From IMG/VR virus record IMGVR_UViG_3300035137_000026, positions 62,001 through 126,000 of that record: DNA of 64,000 bases; one strand, written 5' to 3'. The notes beneath the pieces are model-generated. The model was not told where the DNA came from and did not search any database. It was given only the letters and a program-made list of their open reading frames with translations. Both the position numbers and the translations under genes were made by a program. This DNA comes from a virus. Shown here in pieces: positions 1 through 8,004 of the stretch; position 1 is the first letter of the stretch; every line of letters begins with the position of its first letter.

Positions 1-33
1 GTCAAAACATTACGAATAACACAGGAGTTTTAC

Positions 34-429
34 ATGAAGGACATTAAAGTCATTGAGGAGTGGATTCTGGTCAAGCCTGAAGAAGAGGGTGAAAAGATCA
101 CCAAGGGAGGTATTGTTATCCCAGAGAAGGCTAATAAGCCCCAAGTGAAGCGAGCCCAGGTTATTCAGATTAGTGATGATGTGCCTCGGCTTCTGAGAGA
201 AGAAAAGGGACCTGATGCTAAGATGGAGTATGGTGTTGGTGACACAGTACTCTTCTATGGCAAGACGGGTATTCCTATCGAAGAAGGCAAAGATAAGTAC
301 ATGTTCCTGAAATGGGACGGTATGTTGGCTATTAGTCTGGTTCCAGTCGATGAGCCGCATATGTTAATCCCAATCTCAGACGAGATAGACGATTTGCGTC
401 CACCGGAGGAAGAGGATGAAGAGGATTAG
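34..429 (+). CDS. GroES-like (Cpn10) co-chaperonin
   Basis: A 131-residue protein that aligns by eye with GroES/Cpn10 along about residues 5-105. It has the opening strand with WILVKPEE, a mobile-loop segment whose GGIVI (residues 25-29) matches the GGIVL that docks on GroEL, and a barrel part with YGVGDTVLFYG and a closing KWDGMLAI. The C-terminus after about residue 105 is an added acidic tail (RPPEEEDEED). In the family a heptamer caps a chaperonin ring; T4 gp31 is the phage example needed to fold the capsid protein. No GroEL-like gene is visible, so the likely partner is host GroEL (inference). The start is fixed by an AGGAG site about 8 bases upstream. It opens the head region, which suits a role in folding capsid or other virion proteins. 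Confidence 0.85.
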   Translation: MKDIKVIEEWILVKPEEEGEKITKGGIVIPEKANKPQVKRAQVIQISDDVPRLLREEKGPDAKMEYGVGDTVLFYGKTGIPIEEGKDKYMFLKWDGMLAISLVPVDEPHMLIPISDEIDDLRPPEEEDEED

Positions 430-835
430 AATCGATCCCATGGAGTATCCCTTGAAGAAGGGGGAGTTGTGGTGGATAGTTCATCCGAACGTTGCCACAG
501 CTGAGTTCCGTGTACCTCATGGTGGAATTACGCTCTGCACGAAAGATTTTCTTACCTTTAGGCAGAATGTAGTTTACTCTGTTGTGGGGGCTGACAATCA
601 CAATGGTTGGGTGACAGTAGTTGAGGATGGCAATCTGTATGATATGCCACAGTACTTGTTTGCCAGGTACTTTGATGCTGAAGCATTCGTGGTTGGGATT
701 ATGGATCAGGTCGAGTTTGAAAAGGCCAAGCCGTTCAATTATAGATCTACCATTCCTGGAAAACCTAAGGAAATGGAAGTCTTCACGGACGGGCCAGTGA
801 AACAGTCTACGACTACTTTGGGAGATGATAGTTAA
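416..835 (+). CDS. Conserved-looking hypothetical protein, head-region operon
   Basis: A 139-residue protein I do not recognise. It overlaps the end of the co-chaperonin gene by 14 bases and has a good GGAGG site six bases before its ATG, so it looks genuinely translated and coupled. The sequence is rich in beta-forming and aromatic residues (GELWWIVHP, VVYSVVGADNHNGW, MPQYLFARYFDAEAFVVG) and has a polar tail. There is no signal peptide, membrane segment or catalytic motif. Its last base is the first base of the next gene's ATG (TAATG). Operon position suggests a head-assembly or packaging accessory role, but that is guilt by association only. Confidence 0.75.
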   Translation: MKRIRIDPMEYPLKKGELWWIVHPNVATAEFRVPHGGITLCTKDFLTFRQNVVYSVVGADNHNGWVTVVEDGNLYDMPQYLFARYFDAEAFVVGIMDQVEFEKAKPFNYRSTIPGKPKEMEVFTDGPVKQSTTTLGDDS

Positions 836-1656
836 TGGGCGGTAAAGGTTCAGGTACACCGAAAGCTGCATTATTGAAGCTAGACGGTACACAGATTGAT
901 AAGTATGGCCAGGTAAGCCAGTCTACCTTCTTTGAATTCCTTGATACTCCTGTGGAGCAGATGAGGAATCTAGAGAAGACGATGACTCCAGAGCAGGCCC
1001 TTAAGTTCCGCAATCATATTAACAGGATGGGTGTTGGAACCTCAGCAATCATGCCTATGCTCTGTGGTGGCAAGAAGTGTCCTATGAAGCTGTGTCCTTT
1101 CCACGAGGGTAGCGGCGGGTATCCGATAGGTGATCCGTGTCCTCTCGAGGCCAATCTTATTGCCAACTGGACAAAGAGCTATATCGAGGATTTATCTGTA
1201 GATATTGAGAGCCGTTCTGAGATGATCTTGGTGAATAAACTGGTAGAGTGTGACATAATTGATATGAGAGCCAATATTGGTCTTGGAGCCGACGAAGAAG
1301 GCTGGACCTTACTGAAGGTTGATATTACTGTCAGCGACAAGGGAACCGCCGAGATGACGAATGCTCATCCACTTCTTGAAGTAAAGGATAGAGTACAGCG
1401 ATCAAGGGAAAGAGTTCTTGAGTCATTAGCTGCTACACGTAAAGAGAAGTACAAGCGTGCTGCGGCTCTCAAGAAGCGTGAGGACGAGGATATTGGTACT
1501 CACTTCGACAACCTTAAAAAAGCCCTTGGTGTGGCCAGTAGTAGAGCTAAGGGAGCCTCTATCGAGCAGCTCAAGGCTGATGCCGATAAGATGACCAAAG
1601 AAGATAAAGAAAAGAATATTGAGGATGCTGACTGGACCACCGAAGAAGAATTGTAG
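835..1656 (+). CDS. Cys-cluster protein, candidate small terminase subunit
   Basis: A 273-residue protein with a striking cysteine cluster at about residues 76-102 (MLCGGKKCPMKLCPFHEG, then DPCPLEA). The four spaced cysteines and one histidine suggest a zinc or Fe-S site. The cluster is followed by a helical stretch (NLIANWTKSYIEDL) and a long charged Lys/Glu-rich helical C-terminus (about 180-273). I recall this Cys-cluster-plus-helix layout from phage proteins lying near TerL that are sometimes labelled small terminase. The gene lies upstream of the large terminase but is separated from it by four genes. No clear helix-turn-helix can be read by eye. The start is TAATG-coupled to the upstream gene with a GGGAG site. 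The small-terminase role is an inference; it could equally be a packaging or head-maturation factor. Confidence 0.5.
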   Translation: MGGKGSGTPKAALLKLDGTQIDKYGQVSQSTFFEFLDTPVEQMRNLEKTMTPEQALKFRNHINRMGVGTSAIMPMLCGGKKCPMKLCPFHEGSGGYPIGDPCPLEANLIANWTKSYIEDLSVDIESRSEMILVNKLVECDIIDMRANIGLGADEEGWTLLKVDITVSDKGTAEMTNAHPLLEVKDRVQRSRERVLESLAATRKEKYKRAAALKKREDEDIGTHFDNLKKALGVASSRAKGASIEQLKADADKMTKEDKEKNIEDADWTTEEEL

Positions 1657-1666
1657 GTGATCCCTT

Positions 1667-3892
1667 GTGGCTATTTCACAACTGGAGGAAAAACTTCTAG
1701 AGAAAGACTATCTTCGCTGGCAGGCTAGAGAAATTGAAGCCGGCCGGATGAAGCGACCTCCAGCCCCTCCCTATGACCCTTCTAAGAAGTACGTATCTCC
1801 TCTATTAGAGTCCAACCGTAGAAAGCTTGGAGTTCCCCTCGAGGAATTACAGGATGAACTTGACCAAATTAGGCGTGCTAGATCCACGGGTCAAACTGTC
1901 GATTATAGTAAAGCACTTCGGGTGGGCGATGAAATTGCTCGGCTAAAGCAGCAAGAGGCAGACATGGCCTGGGCTCTTCGAGAGCAGGCAGAATATGAAG
2001 AATTTGTCCGAGGCCCTCGGGGCACCACCTTCACCCAACCAGCTACCAAGCCACATCCTTTGAAACGAGCAAAAGGCTGGTGGAAGAAGCTCGGTACACG
2101 AAAGAAACTCCTCTTTGGTGGCGCTGGTATTGTAGCAGCTACCCTGGCCTTTGGTGGCAAGGAAAACCATAATACTATTGAAGGGTTGCATCCATTCTCT
2201 GATGGTATGGGTACTGAGATGCTCCGTGAAATCTCTGACTTCGGTTCTGGCTTTGTTGGTCTTCGTGGAATGCTGATAGGTGAGATTACTGCCATAATGA
2301 GGGCAGGCCAGGAACAGATGTACAAGGAGGGTTTTGGAGCCTATCAGCTATATGAATGGGAGAGAACTAGAGGTGCTAGAGAGACTTTAAGCCGCTTTAC
2401 CGAGCACAAGGAGAATCAGCTGAAGTTTCCTGCTATGGGTGATAGAACTAGCTTTGCTGCTCATATGAGAGGCGAAATTACTGAGTTTAAAGAAGACTTT
2501 GCTTCTAGATGGGATCCTCTTAGAAAGCTGGCTACTAAGCTTTATGGCAAGACAAGCAATGATGCTCTTGAGACGTTAACAACTAGACCTGAGTTTAGGA
2601 CTGCTGTAAGCACAGCTCTAAAGGGAGAAGGCAAGTTACTTGGGAGAGGTCAGATGGGTGAGGCTCGAGCTTATGTAGGAGAAATGGTTCTCGAAGGGCA
2701 AAAACATAAGTTTGAGTTTGTGGCCAAGCGTACTTTGCAGCAAGGAGCCAGAACTGCTTCGGCTATCGAAAGAGAATCTGACCTTCTAGGTAAGTATGCT
2801 GTGGCTGAGGCTCAAGCCATGAGAAAGCTTGGTGCTGAGCGGACACCATCTCTCTATGGTACAGGATTGTCTTTCTGTGTAGATAGAAACACACTTATCA
2901 TGGAGAAGTTCCAGCTGACTAAGCCTCTAATAGAGACAAAGAAGATAAAACTACCGAGTGGTCTGGAAGTTACCAAGGATGTTGCAGAGAATCCACTATC
3001 AGCTGATGAGCTAGTAGACTTAAAGTCTTTCATGAAGTCAGCACACAAAAAGGGTATTACGCATACCGATATGCATGCTGACAACGTAGTTCGTGTTATC
3101 AATCCAGAAACAGGTAAAGCTGAAGTTGCTGTGCTTGACTGGGGTATGGCCAACAGGTTTGAAGCCGTTGGCGGAATTGGTGGCACGCAGGCTCATGTTA
3201 TGGAAACTGGCGCTGCGGCAGTACTCGAATCACTAGTATCCAGGAAACTTGGTCGACAGGTCGGAGCAACTGAGTTTTCACAAGTAGCTGATATGCTTAG
3301 GGTTGAGGCTCATGCTGTTGGCACTAAGGCTAGCAGATCTTCTCGTCAAGCAGTTAATGCTGTTTATCAGTTTGCTAACAAGCAAACCGAACTGAAAAAT
3401 GCTATTGACGAGTTGAACCACCTGAAACACTTGGCAGATGATACGTCTCCAGCATTCATCGACGCAGCTGAAAAAGCAGTAGTACAGAAGCAGGCTGCCA
3501 TGGATGAAGCCAGTAATCTTCTTCACGAGGTAGCTGATACTGTCTCTGGCTATATCCTCAAGGGCGAACGTGCACCATCTGTTGTCAGGAAAACAGTGGC
3601 AGATATCTTGCCTGATAATACTACTGGCTTGAAAAAAACTTTTGACAGGGTTGTTAAGCGAGAGGAGACTGCATATGCTCGGACTGAGCTGATGACAGCC
3701 ATGAGAGATACAGAAGTGGCTCCTGGTACTACAGCTTCGACAATGGCACTTAGAGCAAAGAAAGCTGCTGTTGAAAGAAACCGGAGATTTGAGGAACTTA
3801 CACGTAGAACTGTCGGTGCTGGGCTTAGAAAATCAGCTACTGCTACCAAGGGACACACTGACTTCGGATCAACTCGCTCGACAGTGGTTTAA
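1667..3892 (+). CDS. Large protein with complete protein-kinase-like core
   Basis: 741 residues, GTG start preceded by AGGTGA at six bases. Residues 1-135 are charged and helical. A short hydrophobic segment (LLFGGAGIVAATLAFGG, about 149-165) could cross a membrane, and it is followed by a segment containing NTIEGLHP and SDFGSG. The kinase core spans about 320-500: Gly-rich loop GRGQMGEA (G326-G331), VAK lysine K354, an ERE helix near 368-372 that could supply the alpha-C glutamate, catalytic loop HTDMHADN with D468 and N473, and metal-binding DWG at D491. The HxDxHxxN form resembles ABC1/APH/LPS-kinase-like families more than typical eukaryotic Ser/Thr kinases. After 510 the protein is helical and coiled. 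All key residues are present, so activity is plausible; the substrate is unknown. Position beside hydrophobic Gly-rich genes suggests a virion or ejected protein (inference). Confidence 0.7.
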   Translation: MAISQLEEKLLEKDYLRWQAREIEAGRMKRPPAPPYDPSKKYVSPLLESNRRKLGVPLEELQDELDQIRRARSTGQTVDYSKALRVGDEIARLKQQEADMAWALREQAEYEEFVRGPRGTTFTQPATKPHPLKRAKGWWKKLGTRKKLLFGGAGIVAATLAFGGKENHNTIEGLHPFSDGMGTEMLREISDFGSGFVGLRGMLIGEITAIMRAGQEQMYKEGFGAYQLYEWERTRGARETLSRFTEHKENQLKFPAMGDRTSFAAHMRGEITEFKEDFASRWDPLRKLATKLYGKTSNDALETLTTRPEFRTAVSTALKGEGKLLGRGQMGEARAYVGEMVLEGQKHKFEFVAKRTLQQGARTASAIERESDLLGKYAVAEAQAMRKLGAERTPSLYGTGLSFCVDRNTLIMEKFQLTKPLIETKKIKLPSGLEVTKDVAENPLSADELVDLKSFMKSAHKKGITHTDMHADNVVRVINPETGKAEVAVLDWGMANRFEAVGGIGGTQAHVMETGAAAVLESLVSRKLGRQVGATEFSQVADMLRVEAHAVGTKASRSSRQAVNAVYQFANKQTELKNAIDELNHLKHLADDTSPAFIDAAEKAVVQKQAAMDEASNLLHEVADTVSGYILKGERAPSVVRKTVADILPDNTTGLKKTFDRVVKREETAYARTELMTAMRDTEVAPGTTASTMALRAKKAAVERNRRFEELTRRTVGAGLRKSATATKGHTDFGSTRSTVV

Positions 3893-3906
3893 TAACATAT
3901 TATAAT
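3878..3906 (+). promoter_or_regulatory. Sigma70-like promoter
   Basis: TCGACA (5/6 match to the -35 consensus), a 17-base spacer and a perfect TATAAT. The -35 box overlaps the end of the kinase gene and the -10 lies in the 50-base gap before the Gly-rich genes. It would give the following terminase/head genes their own transcription start. The run TATAATAAATA also resembles a T4-type late box, so which polymerase form uses it is open. Confidence 0.6.
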
Positions 3907-3942
3907 AAATACGTATAACTCTATCTAGGAGAGTGATCAAAT

Positions 3943-4407
3943 ATGGGATTTTTCGGAATGAGTATGCTGGGTAGAGCTGGCATTGGTGCTGTTGGTGGCG
4001 GTGTTCTAGGAGGTATGACCGAGGGCGGAAGTGTTCTTGGTGGTGCACTCGGCGGAGCTGCTGCTGGAGCAGCTATGACACCCGGTAATATCGGCCGGCT
4101 AAGAGGTCGTTTGGGTTCTGTTGCTGGCGCACTACGAGGCGGCTTAGGTCGAGCCGGTACTTTGTCTACCAGAATGGCTAATCGAGGTTTCGGCATGCTA
4201 GATGGTGGACCAATTGCTTCTAATCTAGGAGCGGGCATGGCCTTTGTGGGTCAGCGTGGTGCCGGCCTGGCAGGAAGAGCAGCTAGTTTTATCGGTCAGA
4301 ACTCGGTAGCCATCAACAAATATGGCCCAGCCGCCCTAGCTGGTTTGGGCATGGGCTCGATAGCTATGATTGGCTCTAGTGTCCTTGGTTCAAATAGGGG
4401 GTACTAA
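3943..4407 (+). CDS. Gly/Ala-rich hydrophobic protein, paralogue A
   Basis: 154 residues, extremely rich in Gly and Ala, starting MGFFGMSMLGRAGIGAVGGG and ending NKYGPAALAGLGMG...GSSVLGSNRGY. Two long hydrophobic, glycine-zipper-like stretches (about 8-50 and 120-150) could insert in or line a membrane. The first and last segments match those of the next gene, so the two are tandem duplicates. An AGGAG site lies upstream. Function unknown. Candidate roles are a virion protein used in membrane passage, or a partner of the hydrophobic segment of the kinase-like protein just upstream. A holin is possible but less likely given the position inside the head region and the lack of a nearby endolysin. 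Confidence 0.7.
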   Translation: MGFFGMSMLGRAGIGAVGGGVLGGMTEGGSVLGGALGGAAAGAAMTPGNIGRLRGRLGSVAGALRGGLGRAGTLSTRMANRGFGMLDGGPIASNLGAGMAFVGQRGAGLAGRAASFIGQNSVAINKYGPAALAGLGMGSIAMIGSSVLGSNRGY

Positions 4408-4824
4408 ATGGGCTTCTTTGGTAGGACATTAGCAGGAGCTGCTGGTGGTGCTATCATTGGTGGCACAACTACACAAAGTTGGGGTGGCGCTGGATATGGT
4501 GCTGCTTTTGGAGCTGGCACTGCAGGCATGGGTCCTATGGTTGGTCGTCGTATAATGGCTGGGCGCACAGGACCTGTGGGCATAGCAGCAAGCGGACTCG
4601 GTATGCTAGGCGATGCTGCTTTGCGTGGCACCTCTAGACTAGGTAACCGAACGCTGTTCAATGCTGCCAGAGGAATGGACAGAGGACTTACCCAGGCGGC
4701 TGCCTTCCTAGGGAAGAACCAAGTCTTCATCAATAAATATGGAGGTGCAGCTCTTCTTGGCCTGGGCACCGCAGCCAGCGCACACATTGGCTCGTCGGTA
4801 CTCGCATCTAATAGAGGCTACTAA
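4408..4824 (+). CDS. Gly/Ala-rich hydrophobic protein, paralogue B
   Basis: 138 residues. It begins immediately after the stop of paralogue A and shares its start (MGFFG), its Gly-rich first half (LAGAAGGAIIGG), the INKYG-AALxGLG segment and the C-terminal GSSVLASNRGY. The shared ends with a divergent middle suggest an old tandem duplication and retention of both copies. It has the same predicted membrane-active character as paralogue A. The last base of its stop overlaps the next ATG (TAATG), so the three Gly-rich genes are translationally linked. No enzymatic motif is visible. Confidence 0.7.
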   Translation: MGFFGRTLAGAAGGAIIGGTTTQSWGGAGYGAAFGAGTAGMGPMVGRRIMAGRTGPVGIAASGLGMLGDAALRGTSRLGNRTLFNAARGMDRGLTQAAAFLGKNQVFINKYGGAALLGLGTAASAHIGSSVLASNRGY

Positions 4825-5591
4825 TGGCATATAACAACTGGTTCAATCAGAACCCGACACCTAATGCGGGTTATTTACAGCGAAGTATGTGGAATGCTCA
4901 TGTCTTCGGCAGACAGCAGTTTGCTAAGAGTTTTGCCAGAGGCGGTATTGCCGCTACTATGTTTGCCCCAACCAGGAAGGAAATGCTACTAAGTCCTTGG
5001 CGTCTGAAGCATGCTGAAGGGAGTTCGCAATATATTAACAATCTTAGGAAGTTACAGAAACTGCACCCCAATAATCCAGGAATCAATAAGGCTTTAGGGG
5101 CAGCTGAGAAGGGTGCAACTAGGGGGATAGGTCGTGGTTTAGCTGGTGGTGCTCTTGGAGCAGCCATGGTTGCAATGCCAGCATTTATGGAAGAAGGGCC
5201 TGCTCACGAGAAAGCTCGAGCTGTTACTAAGGGAATTGGTGGATTAGCTGGTTTTGCAGCTGGAGCCAAGGTTGGAGCTGGTGTGGGTGCTGTTGTTGGT
5301 AGTTATGTGCCAGTAATTGGTACTGCTATCGGTGCAGCTGTTGGCGCAATTGTTGGTGGTATTGGGGGATCAATGACTGGAGAGAGTGTAACTGATTTTC
5401 TAACTAGAATCCCAGACAGAATGGTCGATAGAGAGAGGGCTCGGCGTGGATTTAATTGGGGGCAGCACAAGGCTGCTTTCCAGACTCAGCGAGCGTATAC
5501 AATGAGACAGCAGTCTCTTGCTTTAATGAACAGAGGCGCTATGTCCTCTAGATCTCTCCTAGGCCAGGAGGCTATGTTTGTGCATAGATAG
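4824..5591 (+). CDS. Gly-rich hydrophobic protein, probable virion component
   Basis: 255 residues. The N-terminal half is polar, with a repeated aromatic/Arg composition. Residues about 92-190 form long Gly/Ala/Val hydrophobic runs (GGALGAAMVAMPAF; GAGVGAVVGSYVPVIGTAIGAAVGAIVGGIGG) like glycine-zipper membrane segments. The C-terminus is Arg/Gln-rich and ends in SLLGQEAMFVHR. It follows the two smaller Gly-rich paralogues with coupled translation and directly precedes the large terminase. The composition fits a membrane-interacting virion or ejection protein; no family was recognised with certainty. Confidence 0.65.
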   Translation: MAYNNWFNQNPTPNAGYLQRSMWNAHVFGRQQFAKSFARGGIAATMFAPTRKEMLLSPWRLKHAEGSSQYINNLRKLQKLHPNNPGINKALGAAEKGATRGIGRGLAGGALGAAMVAMPAFMEEGPAHEKARAVTKGIGGLAGFAAGAKVGAGVGAVVGSYVPVIGTAIGAAVGAIVGGIGGSMTGESVTDFLTRIPDRMVDRERARRGFNWGQHKAAFQTQRAYTMRQQSLALMNRGAMSSRSLLGQEAMFVHR

Positions 5592-5594
5592 AAT

Positions 5595-7532
5595 ATGGTA
5601 GATACTCACGCAGAAGATGCTTATGCAGATTTAAAAGATGTCCACCTTCCGTTCGACTTAGATGAAGTTAACGAGGACTGTGTGGAGTGTGTCCGCAAGC
5701 AGCTTGATAAATACAAAAAGCATATGGATGAGAACAGTAGAAAGACCGAAGGTCGATTTGTTGTTCCATGCCGTGGCATTCCAAAAGACTACATCGATCC
5801 TATTCTGAAGGAGACTGTCAGCGAAGAAGTCTGGGAGGAAATGGAATCTGTAGTTGATATTGTTAAGTGGGCAGCTAAGTACTTGAAGCTTCCAACCGGC
5901 AACCCATGGATTGCTAGGTGGTATCAGGAGAAGGTTCTTAGATGCAGTTCTAGACGAAAGATGCTCCGTATTGCTCGACGAACTGGCAAGACTGATTTGG
6001 TTTGTGTAGAGATTTGCTACTACATGTTCACCGAGCCGAATATCAAGATTGTTGTAGCTGGGCCTCAGAAGTCACATACAGAAGAGATTATCACTAGAGT
6101 AAGAGGATTTATTCAGAGCAATCCTGCTCTCTCGAGTATGGTTACTCGTGACGTGTCTGCACCATGGTACGAAATTAAGCTTACCAATGGTGCTAGACTC
6201 AGAGGTTTTGCGGCTGGTACCAAGGGTAAAGGAGAGGGTGTAGGTATCCGTGGCCAGGATGCTGACAGACTTTATCTCGAGGAAATGGACTATGTTGACG
6301 AGAAGGCTATTACGGGTGCTGTAATTCCCATCCTACAGACAACACCTGATACAGCTCTAGTGGGTTTTTCCACGCCCTCAGGGTTCCAGACTCCGTACTT
6401 CAAGTTCTGTACGGACAATCCTCACTATATAGAATTCCACTACAACTACAAAGTCCTTCCGCACTGGAAGAATGTAGAGATGGAGAGGTCTTCATTTACG
6501 GAAGAGGACTGGACTCATGAGTACCTTGCAGAGTGGGGCTCTTCTGAGGAAGGCGTATACAAACCGGCTTATGTTGATGAGGCTCTGCAGACTTATGTAT
6601 ATGGTGATCATGTAAGAAGTCCATCATGGAGATATTGTATTGGTACCGACTGGAATGAGAAACATGGTACGGAAATTGTAGTTGTTGGCTACAATACGCT
6701 GAACGGACTTTATAAGGTCGTAGAATCTGTTCTGGTTCCTAAATCTGAATTCACACAACTGTCTGGTGTTCAGAAGCTAATTGAGATGAACAAGAAGTGG
6801 AGACCGTCCTTTATCTATATTGATGCTGGCAATGGGAGTACTAACTATGAGTTGCTACGTAAAACAGCCTATGAGCAGAGAACAAAGGATGGAGACAGAG
6901 ACACAGCTAGATTGTTAGACATCCTCAAGAAGTATGATGCTGGTTCCTCGCTGAAGATCAAGGATCCTATCACAGGGCAGGAAGTACGCTCACCAGCTAA
7001 ACCATTTATGGTGAATGCCTCTGTTAGAATGTTCGAGCAGAAACGAATCACTATCTCTGCCAACGATCAGGTTCTAGAAAAACAGCTGCGCAACTACATT
7101 ATCGATCGGATGACGCCCACCAAGGTGCCTGTATATGGTCTTGCTAACCCTACTGTTGGTGATCACCGTCTAGATGCACTCAATCTTGCACTGGTAGCGT
7201 TTCAGTTAGAATTTAATGACTTGCATACTGTGAATGTTCTTACTACTGTTGCCGCCGTTCCAGATCCAAGAACCAAGACCACGCACATGAGAGAAGATAC
7301 TAAGCTCTACAATAAAGAGCACCAGCCTTCTGATAGGCGTCTTGAAGAGGTTAATAGAAACTCGGTATTTGGTATAATGCCTGCAAGGCTAGATACTGTT
7401 CGAAGTACAGTCAAAACTAACCGTCCAGGTTGGGAGACAGACCAAGAGCCAGAGCGTTGGCAGCAATATTTGCAAAGAAAACGTAATAGGGGTACTGTAT
7501 CTAGAGGCCGACCCAGCCGCAGCAATTTCTAG
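5595..7532 (+). CDS. terL: Terminase large subunit (packaging ATPase/nuclease)
   Basis: 645 residues, the normal size for TerL. The ATPase part has a terminase-type deviant Walker A, ARRTGKT (127-133), a Walker B ending in catalytic Glu (RLYLEEMD, E229/E230) and an STPSG coupling-type motif near 258. The C-terminal RNase-H-like nuclease has its acidic residues in GTDWN (D352), YIDAGNGS (D410) and VGDHRLDALNL (D523, D527). It cuts concatemeric DNA and drives it through the portal using ATP. The ribosome site before the ATG is weak, so coupling to the upstream gene four bases away may matter. A basic tail (RKRNRGTVSRGRPSRSNF) may bind DNA. Confidence 0.96.
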   Translation: MVDTHAEDAYADLKDVHLPFDLDEVNEDCVECVRKQLDKYKKHMDENSRKTEGRFVVPCRGIPKDYIDPILKETVSEEVWEEMESVVDIVKWAAKYLKLPTGNPWIARWYQEKVLRCSSRRKMLRIARRTGKTDLVCVEICYYMFTEPNIKIVVAGPQKSHTEEIITRVRGFIQSNPALSSMVTRDVSAPWYEIKLTNGARLRGFAAGTKGKGEGVGIRGQDADRLYLEEMDYVDEKAITGAVIPILQTTPDTALVGFSTPSGFQTPYFKFCTDNPHYIEFHYNYKVLPHWKNVEMERSSFTEEDWTHEYLAEWGSSEEGVYKPAYVDEALQTYVYGDHVRSPSWRYCIGTDWNEKHGTEIVVVGYNTLNGLYKVVESVLVPKSEFTQLSGVQKLIEMNKKWRPSFIYIDAGNGSTNYELLRKTAYEQRTKDGDRDTARLLDILKKYDAGSSLKIKDPITGQEVRSPAKPFMVNASVRMFEQKRITISANDQVLEKQLRNYIIDRMTPTKVPVYGLANPTVGDHRLDALNLALVAFQLEFNDLHTVNVLTTVAAVPDPRTKTTHMREDTKLYNKEHQPSDRRLEEVNRNSVFGIMPARLDTVRSTVKTNRPGWETDQEPERWQQYLQRKRNRGTVSRGRPSRSNF

Positions 7533-7540
7533 GAGGACTT

Positions 7541-8002
7541 ATGGGGCTTCACTTGTATTATAAAGAAGATGATGGCTTTGTTGAGATCACCGATACTGGA
7601 GATCTTACACAGCCACTAACAACAGTGCATGACGGGAAGACAGGGGACATCCAAACAGTTCAGGTCTATCTACGGAATGATGATAGCTCTAAGTGGTTTT
7701 CAAATGTTGTTATCAAGCCTGTAGACTTAGTAGATGCAAACCCATATGGAGATATTATCTATACAGAGACTGGCTGGGGTGTAAAACTTAGTAAAGGTTC
7801 AGAAGAGCCTACAAAGGGAGAATGGGAAGATATTGACTGGGGCGACTCGATCAACATGGACGATATTGGTGCTGATATTGGTGCTGATATAGCTACCTAT
7901 TATCCTTTCTGGTTTTTAATCACCTGTCCTCCGAACACGGATGCAAAAATCAAAACCGATATAGTGCTCAACGTAGCCTATACAGAGAATTCGGTAATAT
8001 AA
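7541..8002 (+). CDS. Hypothetical beta-rich protein after terminase
   Basis: 153 residues, with strong GGAGG just upstream. The pattern of short strands separated by turns (LYYKEDDGFVEITDTGD; VQVYLRNDDSSKWFSNVVIKPVD; FWFLITCPPNTDAKIKTDIVLNVAY) looks like a single beta-sandwich or Ig-like domain, as found in small virion or decoration proteins. It contains an exact short repeat, GADIGADIA, encoded by a 12-base tandem repeat. I do not recognise a family. Location between terminase and portal suggests a minor head protein. Confidence 0.7.
   Translation: MGLHLYYKEDDGFVEITDTGDLTQPLTTVHDGKTGDIQTVQVYLRNDDSSKWFSNVVIKPVDLVDANPYGDIIYTETGWGVKLSKGSEEPTKGEWEDIDWGDSINMDDIGADIGADIATYYPFWFLITCPPNTDAKIKTDIVLNVAYTENSVI
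7862..7890 (+). repeat. 12-base in-frame tandem repeat
   Basis: Two exact copies of GATATTGGTGCT followed by a partial third (GATAT), inside the small beta-rich gene. It encodes DIGA-DIGA-DI. Being in frame it changes only repeat number in the protein, and it is the kind of site where slippage could vary length. Confidence 0.8.
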
Positions 8003-8004
8003 CT

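Noticed and set aside
3943-4824. Tandem holins
   Set aside because: Hydrophobic and small, but with no charged C-terminal tail typical of holins and no endolysin nearby; they sit within the head cluster.
7862-7890. Start of a CRISPR or larger satellite array
   Set aside because: Only 2.4 copies of a 12-base unit with no spacers, entirely inside a coding frame.
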